7,242 bases of DNA from contig JAFPNP010000029.1 in NCBI GenBank assembly GCA_017411125.1, positions 1-7,242 on the forward strand, read 5' to 3'. Numbering within the stretch: position 1 is the first letter of the stretch; each line of letters starts with the position of its first letter. The position numbers and the translations under genes were made by a program. Under the pieces are notes generated by a model. That model was not told where the DNA came from. It searched no databases and saw nothing but the letters and a program-made list of their open reading frames with translations. Shown in pieces: positions 1 through 6,213 of the stretch. This stretch comes from Kiritimatiellia bacterium (lineage in GTDB: Bacteria > Verrucomicrobiota > Kiritimatiellia > RFP12 > UBA1067).

Positions 1-471
1 CATGTCGAGCGGGCCGCGGCCGCACGACGGGTACGGCGTCAAAACCATTGAAGCGCCGGAAAAAAGGTCTGCCGTGGCGTTTTCGTACCCGGCCACTTCC
101 ATGCCGGCCATCGGATGCCCGCCCACGAACGTCCACGGGGTGTCGTCGTACGCATACTTCCGCATGGCGGCGCAAACCTTCCCCTTGACGCCTGTCGCGT
201 CCACGACGACCGCGCCCGGCTTGAACGCGGCCTGGTGGGCGTCAATCCACGGCGCCACGGATTCCGGCGGCAAAGACACGAGATACAGGTCGGGGCACCC
301 CGCCGCCGACGTCATGTCCTCCTCCAGCACGGCCGCCGCCGAACCGTCGGCCACGGCGCGCTCCGCCGTCGCTCGGGTGCGGTTCCATGCGGCGACCTTG
401 TGCCCGGCGCGCGTCGCCGCCTTCGCGAAAGACCCGCCTATCAGTCCCAAACCTATTATTCCGACGTTCAT
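1..471 (-). CDS. tyrA: Prephenate dehydrogenase, N-terminal part (cut by left window edge)
   Basis: Prephenate dehydrogenases carry out NAD(P)-dependent oxidative decarboxylation of prephenate to 4-hydroxyphenylpyruvate in tyrosine synthesis, in the cytoplasm. The 157 visible codons read MNVGIIGLGLIGGS, a Rossmann dinucleotide-binding motif with G7, G9 and G12. The DATGVKGK segment at residues 91-98 corresponds to the family's D-x-x-S-x-K element. GGHPMAGMEVAG at residues 117-128 carries the conserved catalytic histidine (H119). It is followed by the A-x-x-LF...LTP stretch (residues 134-146) typical of the NAD-binding domain end. The helical C-terminal dimerisation domain lies beyond the window. 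The ATG start is supported by GAGGAA at 480-485, 8 nt upstream. It lies 55 nt after the transporter gene on the same strand but has a plausible promoter of its own and no functional link to that gene. Whether it is a monofunctional enzyme or fused to another shikimate-pathway domain cannot be seen. Confidence 0.9.
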   Translation of the reverse strand, partial: MNVGIIGLGLIGGSFAKAATRAGHKVAAWNRTRATAERAVADGSAAAVLEEDMTSAAGCPDLYLVSLPPESVAPWIDAHQAAFKPGAVVVDATGVKGKVCAAMRKYAYDDTPWTFVGGHPMAGMEVAGYENATADLFSGASMVLTPYPSCGRGPLDM

Positions 472-495
472 CTGAATTGTTCCTCGTCGGCGTAA

Positions 496-524
496 ATGAT
501 ACCAAATTCCACCCAGCCCCGCAA
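496..524 (-). promoter_or_regulatory. Candidate sigma70-type promoter for tyrA
   Basis: On the minus strand TTGCGG (519-524) and TATCAT (496-501) are separated by exactly 17 nt inside the 55-nt gap between the permease stop and the tyrA start. The -10 matches consensus at 5 of 6 positions; the -35 matches only the TTG. Transcription would begin near 489, leaving a short leader that holds GAGGAA at 480-485. This would let tyrA be expressed apart from the transporter genes, although read-through is also possible because no terminator hairpin is visible in the gap. Confidence 0.5.
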
Positions 525-526
525 TT

Positions 527-2989
527 TCAGTTTGCGGCGGCCTGGCGAAACTCGACGCGGCGCAGGAAACGTATCTGAAGATAGGTAAATGCGATCAAGG
601 CCGTGCCGAGGAACCACGCCATCGTCGTCGCCGCCGAAAAGCGCAGGTTGTTGTACGCCTCCTTCCAGATCACGAGCGAAAGCACGTTCGTGGCGTCGCC
701 CGGCCCGCCGAAGGTCAAAAGGAATATCGACCCCATTCCCTGGAACGCGGCGATGAACGCCCCCACGAAATTTATCAACATCAGCGGCATGAGCTGCGGC
801 AGCGTGACGTGGCGCAGCCGGGCGAATATCCCCGCGCCGTCTATAGCCGCCGCTTCATAGTAGTCCGGCGGCAGCGACCCGAGCGCCGCTATATAGATGA
901 GCGAAGCCGTACCCATGCCCGCCCACACTCCGGGCAGTATGCAGCACGTCATGGCCCACGCGGGATCCTGCAGCCAGGCGCGCCGCCCCACGCCGAACCA
1001 CGCCAGCACCTGGTTCAGCATTCCGTTCTCCGTCGGGTCGAACATCATCTTCCACAGCAGCGTGACTACCAACGCGCTGGTGAGATGGGGAAGAAAGTAC
1101 ACCGTGCGGAAGAATACCTTTCCGCGAGGAATCTCGCTCAGCAAGAGCGCCAGCACGACTGGCGACACGAATCCGAGCGCAAGCGTGGTGGCGACGTACT
1201 GCAACGTGCGGCCCCACGCCTTCCAGAAACCGGGATCGGACGCCACCCGGATGAAGTTGTCGAGCCCCGTCCACTCGCACCCACCTACTATGCGATAGTC
1301 CTGAAACGCCATCAGAGCGCCGCGCAAAAGCGGCCAGTAGCTCCACAGCGCAATGGACGCCACCGCCGGCAACAAAAACAGCCACGGCAGCAATCGCCGC
1401 GGCGCGGAATTTGCGGACGCGAGGGAACGCGTCCTTCCAGCGCAGCCGCAACGCGCCCTCCGCCACATCCACGCGGCTATCAGCGCACACGCCGCAAGCA
1501 CGCCAAGCACGACGCGCGCCAACGGACGCGCCTGCTCGATTCTCTTCCTGTCCGCGTCAAACATGAGGCCGCGGTTGGCGTCGTCGGAAATCGACTTCAG
1601 CGCGGCGGCGCAATCCAGATCTTTCCCGGCGTCGCTCAAAAGAATGCCGAGGAACCTGCGGCTGACAAGATCGCTGGCCGCCTGCCAGAATCCCATGTAC
1701 GGCTCCGTCACGGCGCGGATGCGCCCCGCCGCGAGATCGTCGTACATCCTCCGTATGCCTGGCGGCACTTCCGCAAGGTGCTCGTCGAAACCAAGACGCC
1801 TGAGATCGTCGGGAAGACACCACCGCGCCCGTCCCTCCGCCACGTTCTTGCGCACGGTCTCGTCATACACCTCTTTCGACGCCAGCTGCTCCACGCAGGC
1901 CCACACGGCATCGCGTTCCTCCTTCGGACGTCTTCCGACGCCTTCCGTCATCGCGTAGAAATGCTTGTGCGCCTGCAACACCGGACGGCACGTTCCGTCC
2001 GCCGCCGGAAACGGCATGAGGCCGATCTGCTCCGGCGGAAAACCGAGACGCTCCGTGAAATACACCACGAGATCCTCCCCGCCGAACACGCTCGCGATCT
2101 CGCCGTTCGCAAACATGTCGGCCACCTCGTTCGACATCGAAAGCTGCGGCAGGGCGCGCACGACGCCGTCCGCCACGAGCCTCTGCAGGAACCGCGCCGC
2201 CCGCAGACATTCCGGCGCGTCGAAACACGCCTCCCAGCCCGTGCCGTCCGCCTTGGCGCGTATAACGTCGCCGCCCGCCGCGCCAACCCACGGAAGAAAA
2301 CCCCACGGGCGGTTCTCTATCGCGAACGCGCGCTGCCCGCGCTGGACCGCCGCGCCGGGAATCGTCTTGTCCGCGAACGTGAGCCTGCGGCACCATGCGG
2401 CAAACGCATCCCACGTGGAAGGCGGACTTTCCGGATCGAGCCCCGCAGCCTTCACGAGATCCTTGCGATAGACTATTCCGTAATAGGCGAATCCAGGCGT
2501 CGGCACGGCGTAGACCTTTCCGTCCTTCGTCGCCACGTCGCGCCAGAGCTGCGGCACGTCCTTCCAGCCCGGCCACTTCGCCTCGCCGTCGGAAAGCTTT
2601 CCGTCGCCGTCCGCGTCGTCGCCGAGCCACTCGTTGAGCGGATGGCAGAATCCCTCGTCTATGTCGTGGCGGAGAATGTGGAACCACGCCTTGTACACGT
2701 CCGGCGCCGTGCCTCCCGCAAGCGCCAGCATGAAAGCGGCGCGTCCGCCGCCGCCCGGCAAGGTGAGTCCGCCCCACTGGAAAGGCCGAATCTCCGGATG
2801 CGCCGCCGTGAAGCGCAGTATCTGTTTCGTGGTGGGGTCTTCCGGGTGGTCCGGATGATAGCACATGAGAAACGTGACGTCCGTCGCGGCGCACGCACAC
2901 GCCGCAAACAGCAACGCCGCAAACGGGAGGGCGCGTGTCCTCGCGCGCCGCCACGCCGAACGCGCCGCGCTGACCTCAACGCGACACAC
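527..2989 (-). CDS. Extracellular solute-binding domain fused to MalF-type ABC permease
   Basis: This 820-residue protein joins two importer parts normally made separately. Residues 1-34 form a signal sequence: basic (R15, R16, R18, R20), then LPFAALLFAACACA. Residues 37-480 resemble a carbohydrate-type solute-binding domain (AGGTAPDVYKAW at 91-102, GKVYAVPTPG at 157-166, YRKDL at 174-178, MFANGEIAS at 292-300). Residues 125-136 form a calcium-loop motif, DADGDGKLSDGE. A membrane span (about 493-509) and an arginine-rich linker (510-532) lead into a complete six-span BPD_transp_1 permease at about 533-807. Its EAA loop for the ATPase is EAAAIDGAG...VTLP (712-731). This topology places the binding domain outside and the EAA loop inside. 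The open frame runs back to 3571, but that stretch lies antiframe inside the hydrolase gene. GTG at 2989-2987 is chosen because it gives a signal peptide, keeps the overlap to 14 nt, and has a purine-rich GGAGAGGG upstream. A sugar substrate is inferred. No second permease or ATPase is nearby. Confidence 0.88.
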   Translation of the reverse strand: MCRVEVSAARSAWRRARTRALPFAALLFAACACAATDVTFLMCYHPDHPEDPTTKQILRFTAAHPEIRPFQWGGLTLPGGGGRAAFMLALAGGTAPDVYKAWFHILRHDIDEGFCHPLNEWLGDDADGDGKLSDGEAKWPGWKDVPQLWRDVATKDGKVYAVPTPGFAYYGIVYRKDLVKAAGLDPESPPSTWDAFAAWCRRLTFADKTIPGAAVQRGQRAFAIENRPWGFLPWVGAAGGDVIRAKADGTGWEACFDAPECLRAARFLQRLVADGVVRALPQLSMSNEVADMFANGEIASVFGGEDLVVYFTERLGFPPEQIGLMPFPAADGTCRPVLQAHKHFYAMTEGVGRRPKEERDAVWACVEQLASKEVYDETVRKNVAEGRARWCLPDDLRRLGFDEHLAEVPPGIRRMYDDLAAGRIRAVTEPYMGFWQAASDLVSRRFLGILLSDAGKDLDCAAALKSISDDANRGLMFDADRKRIEQARPLARVVLGVLAACALIAAWMWRRARCGCAGRTRSLASANSAPRRLLPWLFLLPAVASIALWSYWPLLRGALMAFQDYRIVGGCEWTGLDNFIRVASDPGFWKAWGRTLQYVATTLALGFVSPVVLALLLSEIPRGKVFFRTVYFLPHLTSALVVTLLWKMMFDPTENGMLNQVLAWFGVGRRAWLQDPAWAMTCCILPGVWAGMGTASLIYIAALGSLPPDYYEAAAIDGAGIFARLRHVTLPQLMPLMLINFVGAFIAAFQGMGSIFLLTFGGPGDATNVLSLVIWKEAYNNLRFSAATTMAWFLGTALIAFTYLQIRFLRRVEFRQAAAN

Positions 2990-4022
2990 GGAACTCGCCG
3001 CCCTCTCCTTTTTCAGGAAGCGTCCAATCCACTGGCGCATTCCTGCGCTGACGCGCAAGCCAGTCGATTCCGGCGGCGAGGTTGCCGGCATGGCCGCCCT
3101 CGAATATGGTAAGACGCACGTTGGCGCTGGTCCTGCGAAGATATATGCGGGCGCTCTCGGGGAAGAACGGGTCTTTGCCCGCGAAGGACATCCCGGCAGG
3201 AACTTTCTCCTTCTTCTCCATGAACGCGATCGCATCTTCGGAGATGCGGTCTTTCTCGTCCGCAAGCACATTGAAACCGCGCACGGCATGGCCGATCGGC
3301 ACCGAACCGCCCCCCTTGCGCCTGTGCCCGTCATGCATGCCGGTGCAGATCTGCACGTGTACCTTCGCCTTGCGGGCGGCTGCGAGCCAGGTGAGCGGAG
3401 AACGCTTCCTGTATTCGTCGGCGCGGACGTCCGGAACGCCGCCGCAGGCTTTCTCCATATGCTTCCAGTAGCCGGTGCGGATACGCTTCGAATCGGCGTG
3501 CCAGCGGGCGATGTCGGTGATCGGGCATCCGGAATACACGCCAGCCCAGACGCCGGGCGCCCGGCCCGCAAGCAACAGAGCCATCATTCCGCCGCCCGAT
3601 CCTCCCATCACGTAGATCCTGTCGGCATCGATGGGAGCGTTGGCCTTCGCATACTCCACCGCGTCAAGAATATCCTGCACGGCCAAGTCGGAACCGCACG
3701 CCTGCGGCGTCCAGTTCGGCCCGCGAAAATCGGGATAAAGCATGGCCCATCCACGCGCCCGGCATTCCTTCAACGCCCAGTCCAGCGGAGATTTCGACTT
3801 GTAGCCGTAACTCCATGTATGCAGGGCGACGAGAAGAGGGATCCGTTCGCCGCTCTTTGATGCCGGCACGTAGAAATACGACGGACGCATCGTGCCGTCC
3901 AGCGTGCTCTTGACCATGATTTCGGGAGCCGGTGCAGACTTGCCGGAAGCACCGTGCGCACGAGGACTCGCCGCCACTCCGGCGAACAGCGCCGCTGTGA
4001 GCGCGATTGCGGTTCTCTCCAT
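2976..4022 (-). CDS. Secreted alpha/beta hydrolase (S9 peptidase / esterase-like)
   Basis: This 348-residue protein has an N-terminal signal sequence (MERTAIALTAALFAGVAASPRAHG, probable cleavage near residues 24-26), so it should act in the periplasm or outside. The core is an alpha/beta hydrolase fold: a strand leading to LLVALHTW (63-70, likely oxyanion-hole region), GWAMLYPDFRG (91-101), and the nucleophile elbow VMGGSGGGMMA (138-148) with Ser142 in a G-x-S-x-G context. The likely acid is Asp231 in GMHDGH and the likely base His311 in EGGHAGN, so the triad appears complete. This layout fits the prolyl-oligopeptidase (S9) and esterase-D/acetyl-xylan-esterase-like groups; sequence reading alone cannot separate peptidase from carbohydrate esterase. 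The ATG start has GGAGGA at 4027-4032, 4 nt upstream. Its 3' end overlaps the solute-binding/permease fusion by 14 nt, which suggests translational coupling and a shared substrate pathway. It begins only 21 nt after a tRNA-Ser gene. Confidence 0.85.
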   Translation of the reverse strand: MERTAIALTAALFAGVAASPRAHGASGKSAPAPEIMVKSTLDGTMRPSYFYVPASKSGERIPLLVALHTWSYGYKSKSPLDWALKECRARGWAMLYPDFRGPNWTPQACGSDLAVQDILDAVEYAKANAPIDADRIYVMGGSGGGMMALLLAGRAPGVWAGVYSGCPITDIARWHADSKRIRTGYWKHMEKACGGVPDVRADEYRKRSPLTWLAAARKAKVHVQICTGMHDGHRRKGGGSVPIGHAVRGFNVLADEKDRISEDAIAFMEKKEKVPAGMSFAGKDPFFPESARIYLRRTSANVRLTIFEGGHAGNLAAGIDWLARQRRNAPVDWTLPEKGEGGEFRVSR

Positions 4023-4026
4023 TCAC

Positions 4027-4032
4027 TCCTCC
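4027..4032 (-). promoter_or_regulatory. Ribosome-binding site of the hydrolase gene, within 21 nt of the tRNA 3' end
   Basis: GGAGGA on the minus strand lies 4 nt upstream of the hydrolase ATG. The whole space between the tRNA CCA end (4044) and this ATG (4022) is 21 nt. After tRNA processing the hydrolase message would therefore begin almost at its ribosome-binding site. There is no room for a separate promoter downstream of the tRNA. Confidence 0.75.
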
Positions 4033-4043
4033 ATCTCGCTGCT

Positions 4044-4133
4044 TGGCGGAAGGGGGGGGATTCGAACCCCCGGTGGACTTGCGCCCACACAACCTTTCCA
4101 AGGTTGCACCATCGACCACTCGGACACCCTTCC
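4044..4133 (-). tRNA. tRNA-Ser (anticodon GGA), CCA encoded
   Basis: Read on the minus strand, the 90-nt gene folds as a class II tRNA. The acceptor GGAAGGG (4127-4133) pairs with CCCTTCC ending at 4048. The anticodon stem CAACC/GGTTG encloses the loop TTGGAAA, with anticodon GGA at 4097-4099, reading UCC and UCU serine codons. A long variable arm (GTGGGCGCAAGTCCAC-like hairpin) typical of serine tRNAs follows, then the T arm GGGGG-TTCGAAT-CCCCC. Discriminator G (4047) is followed by an encoded CCA (4046-4044). A consensus promoter lies just upstream. The gene sits between the adaptor gene and the hydrolase gene on the same strand, and no terminator separates it from the hydrolase. Confidence 0.97.
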
Positions 4134-4152
4134 AAGCAGAAAAAGTGCGCCT

Positions 4153-4181
4153 ATTATACAGTATTTCCCCGCGCCTTTCAA
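4153..4181 (-). promoter_or_regulatory. Strong sigma70-type promoter for tRNA-Ser (and probably the hydrolase/transporter genes)
   Basis: TTGAAA (4176-4181) and TATAAT (4153-4158) are separated by exactly 17 nt on the minus strand. The -10 is perfect and the -35 matches 5 of 6 positions. The tRNA 5' end is 19 nt beyond the -10, giving an expected leader of about 12 nt for RNase P to remove. It is the only clear promoter visible upstream of the hydrolase gene. Confidence 0.88.
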
Positions 4182-4212
4182 CACGAAAATGCGCGTCCGC
4201 GAAAATTGCCGG

Positions 4213-4249
4213 AAAAGCGCGGATGGCGCACGCTCCTGCGCCCCTGCGC
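4213..4249 (-). terminator. Possible weak terminator after the adaptor gene
   Basis: On the minus strand GGCGCA (4237-4242) and TGCGCC (4225-4230) form a perfect 6-bp stem with a 6-nt loop. It is flanked by GCGC at 4246-4249 and GCGC at 4217-4220, which could extend it across an internal loop. A run of four T (4213-4216) follows. The tract is short and the stem imperfect, so this is a tentative call, but it lies where an end signal is expected, 10 nt after the adaptor stop codon and before the tRNA promoter. Confidence 0.35.
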
Positions 4250-4258
4250 GATTTGCGG

Positions 4259-5473
4259 CTACTCCTTCACCGGCGGCTTGTAGTTCGGGTCAAGATCGTC
4301 GTTCATCGTCGGCGCCACGACCGTCACCTTCATGCCGGACGTAAGCTTGCCGGTTCCCGACACGACGACCTTCTCGCCTTCCTTCAGCCCGCTCACGACA
4401 GGGCACCACCCCTCGCTCATCTCGCGCACTTCCACGACGCGCTGTTCCACCGTGCCATCGTCCTTCAGCACCCACACGCCCTGGCTTCCGCCAGTCAGAT
4501 CGAAAAGAGACTGCTGCGGGATGCAGGGCAGTTTCGGCGGGGTCTTGTAATCGGTGAGCAGCGTCACGTAGCTGTTCGGCACGAGCAGTCGGTCGGGATT
4601 GGGGAAGGAAAGACGCATGATAATCGTCGCAGTGTCCTTGCTCATCTCGTTGTCGTCGAAGTCCCACTTGCCCTCGCCGGCGTACTCGCTGCCATCGGGA
4701 AGGAGCAGACGCATGCGGTAGTCGGGCGCCTTGCCCTTCTTCAGCGCGGCGCGCCAGCCGACGTAGGCGCGGTCGGTGAGCGGGAACGAGACGCGGATGG
4801 GGTCGATCTGCACGATGCGCGCCAGCGCGCCCTTGCTCGGCGCCACGTAGTCGCCCACGTGCGCGGAGGTCTTGCCAATCTGTCCGCTGATCGGCGCCAC
4901 CACACTGGCTTTCTTCAAGTCGTACTCGGCCACGACAAGATTCGCCTTGGCCTGCAGGACGGACGCCTTCGCCTTCTCCGCGCCGGCTTCGGCGTTGTCG
5001 CACTCGAGCTGCGTAATGCCGCGGGAATCCGCCTTCTGCATGCGCTCCCAGTAGCGTTCGGCGCGGCGGGCCTCAGCCTCGGCGGCTTCGAGGTCCGCCT
5101 TGCGCTGGTTCACCACGGCGCGGTAGCGCTCGTCGTCCAGCACGTAGAGGACGGCTCCGGCCTTCACGATGTCGCCTTCCTTGAATTTGATCTCCTTGAT
5201 GTAGCCGTCGACCTGCGGCAGCAGATCCACCTCCTGCATCGCCTCCGCGTGCGCCACGAACTTCTCTGGCAAGTTGTAGACGCGAATCTGCGCATTCGTC
5301 ACGGCCACCGTGGCGGACGGCATCTGCGGGCGGACCGCCTCGGCCGGTTTCTGGTTCTTCAGCCACATTTCATGTCCAACCCAGCCGCCGATGCCGCACG
5401 CGGCGGCAAGCACGACGGTGGCGATGACGGAACCGACCGCCGACTTCTTCGTTTCACCATTCTTCTCTGACAT
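4259..5473 (-). CDS. RND-type efflux periplasmic adaptor subunit (membrane fusion protein, AcrA/HlyD family)
   Basis: Adaptors of this family bridge an inner-membrane RND pump and an outer-membrane channel in drug or solute export. The 404-residue length is normal for the family. An N-terminal membrane anchor spans about residues 12-32. VDLLPQVDGYIKEI (82-95) with FKEGDIVKAG (97-106) is the first half of the lipoyl-like domain. Residues 117-188 are an alanine/glutamate-rich helical hairpin, and VVAPISGQIGK...VGDYV (191-210) is the second lipoyl half. Next come a beta-barrel (about 225-310, ending in LLVPNSYVTL) and a membrane-proximal domain (315-388, IPQQSLF...VSGLKEGEKVVVSG). Cys26 follows AAA rather than a good lipobox, so a membrane anchor is favoured over lipidation. 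The ATG has AAGGAG at 5479-5484, 5 nt upstream. The gene lies 30 nt after the TetR-family regulator and is probably co-transcribed with it. Unusually, no RND pump or outer-membrane factor gene follows; a tRNA gene does. Confidence 0.92.
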   Translation of the reverse strand: MSEKNGETKKSAVGSVIATVVLAAACGIGGWVGHEMWLKNQKPAEAVRPQMPSATVAVTNAQIRVYNLPEKFVAHAEAMQEVDLLPQVDGYIKEIKFKEGDIVKAGAVLYVLDDERYRAVVNQRKADLEAAEAEARRAERYWERMQKADSRGITQLECDNAEAGAEKAKASVLQAKANLVVAEYDLKKASVVAPISGQIGKTSAHVGDYVAPSKGALARIVQIDPIRVSFPLTDRAYVGWRAALKKGKAPDYRMRLLLPDGSEYAGEGKWDFDDNEMSKDTATIIMRLSFPNPDRLLVPNSYVTLLTDYKTPPKLPCIPQQSLFDLTGGSQGVWVLKDDGTVEQRVVEVREMSEGWCPVVSGLKEGEKVVVSGTGKLTSGMKVTVVAPTMNDDLDPNYKPPVKE

Positions 5474-5503
5474 GTAGTCTCCTTTGTTTTCCTTTGATTG
5501 AAA

Positions 5504-6124
5504 TCACTTCGCCCGTATCGACTCCCACACGGCGCGGTACGCGTTGCGCAGCGTCTCGCCCAGATCGCATGGAAGGAAACGGTCAATGCGGCTCTGCACC
5601 AGTCCGTCCCAGACGGCAATACAGGTGAACGCCACCTGTTCCGGCGACACGCCCGGGCGAACGCGCCCCTCGCGCACGTCGTTGCGGACGGCGTCCGCAA
5701 ACGCCTGAAGCGGCCCGAAACGATGGTTCGACAGCAACTCCTCGCGCACGTGCGACATCGAAGCATCACGCCATTTCATCTGCGTCTTCATCAGCATGAA
5801 GAATGCGCTTCCCCTTGGATCCTCCACGATCATGCCGGCGTTCTTCACCATCATTTCGGCGATGGCGTTGAACGTCAGCCCGTCCTTGGGCATCAAATCG
5901 GCGATCTGCCGCTGGAACTTGACGAGCATTTCGTCCACCAGCGCGACGATAAGAGCCTCTTTCGAATCGAAATGCCAGTAGACGGCGCCCTTGGTCATCT
6001 TCAACCGCGCCGCGATGTCGGTGAAGGTGGTGTGGTCGTAACCCTTTTTCGCGAAAAGGGAAAGGGCGCTCGCAAGTATGCGAGCGCGAGTATGCTCAGC
6101 GTCTTTCTGTGCCCGTCTGGCCAC
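5504..6124 (-). CDS. TetR/AcrR-family transcriptional repressor
   Basis: The 206-residue protein has a TetR_N DNA-binding domain at about residues 10-58: TRARILASALSLFAKKGYD (12-30), then the helix-turn-helix TFTDIAARLKMTKGAVYWHF (33-52) ending in the family hallmark YWHFDSKEAL. The remainder is an all-helical ligand-binding and dimerisation domain without a recognisable ligand signature (residues 60-206). The start is GTG at 6124-6122, supported by AAGGAA about 7 nt upstream and by the absence of an in-frame ATG at the expected domain edge. It is the first gene of a two-gene unit with the efflux adaptor. A 22-bp palindrome sits between the -35 and -10 of its promoter, so it very likely represses itself and the adaptor until a ligand releases it, as AcrR, MtrR and TtgR do for their pumps. 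Confidence 0.93.
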   Translation of the reverse strand: MARRAQKDAEHTRARILASALSLFAKKGYDHTTFTDIAARLKMTKGAVYWHFDSKEALIVALVDEMLVKFQRQIADLMPKDGLTFNAIAEMMVKNAGMIVEDPRGSAFFMLMKTQMKWRDASMSHVREELLSNHRFGPLQAFADAVRNDVREGRVRPGVSPEQVAFTCIAVWDGLVQSRIDRFLPCDLGETLRNAYRAVWESIRAK

Positions 6125-6155
6125 CGTATTTCCTTTCTTCGTGAAAACGGTGCAT

Positions 6156-6185
6156 ATTATACATACCTTCAGGTAGGTATGTCAA
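6156..6185 (-). promoter_or_regulatory. Consensus promoter of the regulator-adaptor operon
   Basis: On the minus strand TTGACA (6180-6185) and TATAAT (6156-6161) are both perfect consensus hexamers, 18 nt apart. Transcription would start near 6149, about 25 nt before the regulator's GTG. The spacer is almost entirely occupied by a palindromic operator, so the promoter should be strong but tightly repressible. Confidence 0.9.
6161..6182. promoter_or_regulatory. Palindromic operator, probably bound by the TetR-family repressor
   Basis: The 22-bp element has perfect 8-bp inverted half-sites, ACATACCT (6161-6168) and AGGTATGT (6175-6182), around a 6-nt centre TCAGGT. A second, inner inverted repeat, ACCT-TC-AGGT (6165-6174), overlaps it. 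The palindrome overlaps the -35 and -10 hexamers and fills the spacer, the usual position for a TetR-family repressor that blocks RNA polymerase. Binding by the adjacent regulator is inferred from position and symmetry. Confidence 0.85.
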
Positions 6186-6213
6186 GCGGGAATTGCGCTG
6201 CGGCGCACGTCAG

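Noticed and set aside
2902..2925. Possible lipoprotein signal in the fusion (FAAC followed by AC)
   Set aside because: The residues before the cysteine do not fit a good lipobox, and the protein is already membrane-tethered by its permease domain.
1863..2954. Minus-strand open frame of 363 codons overlapping the binding domain
   Set aside because: It is a frame-shifted reading of the real gene with low-complexity Arg/Gly composition and no recognisable domain.
809..3112. Long plus-strand open frame of 767 codons
   Set aside because: It lies antisense to the solute-binding/permease gene, is dominated by Arg, Pro, His and Ala with no domain signature, and is a by-product of GC-rich codon use on the opposite strand.
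2990..3571. N-terminal extension of the fusion protein by 194 residues
   Set aside because: This stretch is inside the hydrolase gene in another frame, has no domain, and would bury the signal peptide; a GTG start at 2989 explains the data better.
4023..4034. Tiny upstream reading frame (ATG GAG GAG TGA) just before the hydrolase ATG
   Set aside because: Its start codon overlaps the hydrolase's own ribosome-binding site and it has no such site of its own, so translation is unlikely.
4007..5470. Long plus-strand open frame of 487 codons
   Set aside because: It crosses the tRNA gene and lies antisense to the well-supported efflux adaptor; its His/Leu/Arg-rich translation is typical of a shadow frame.
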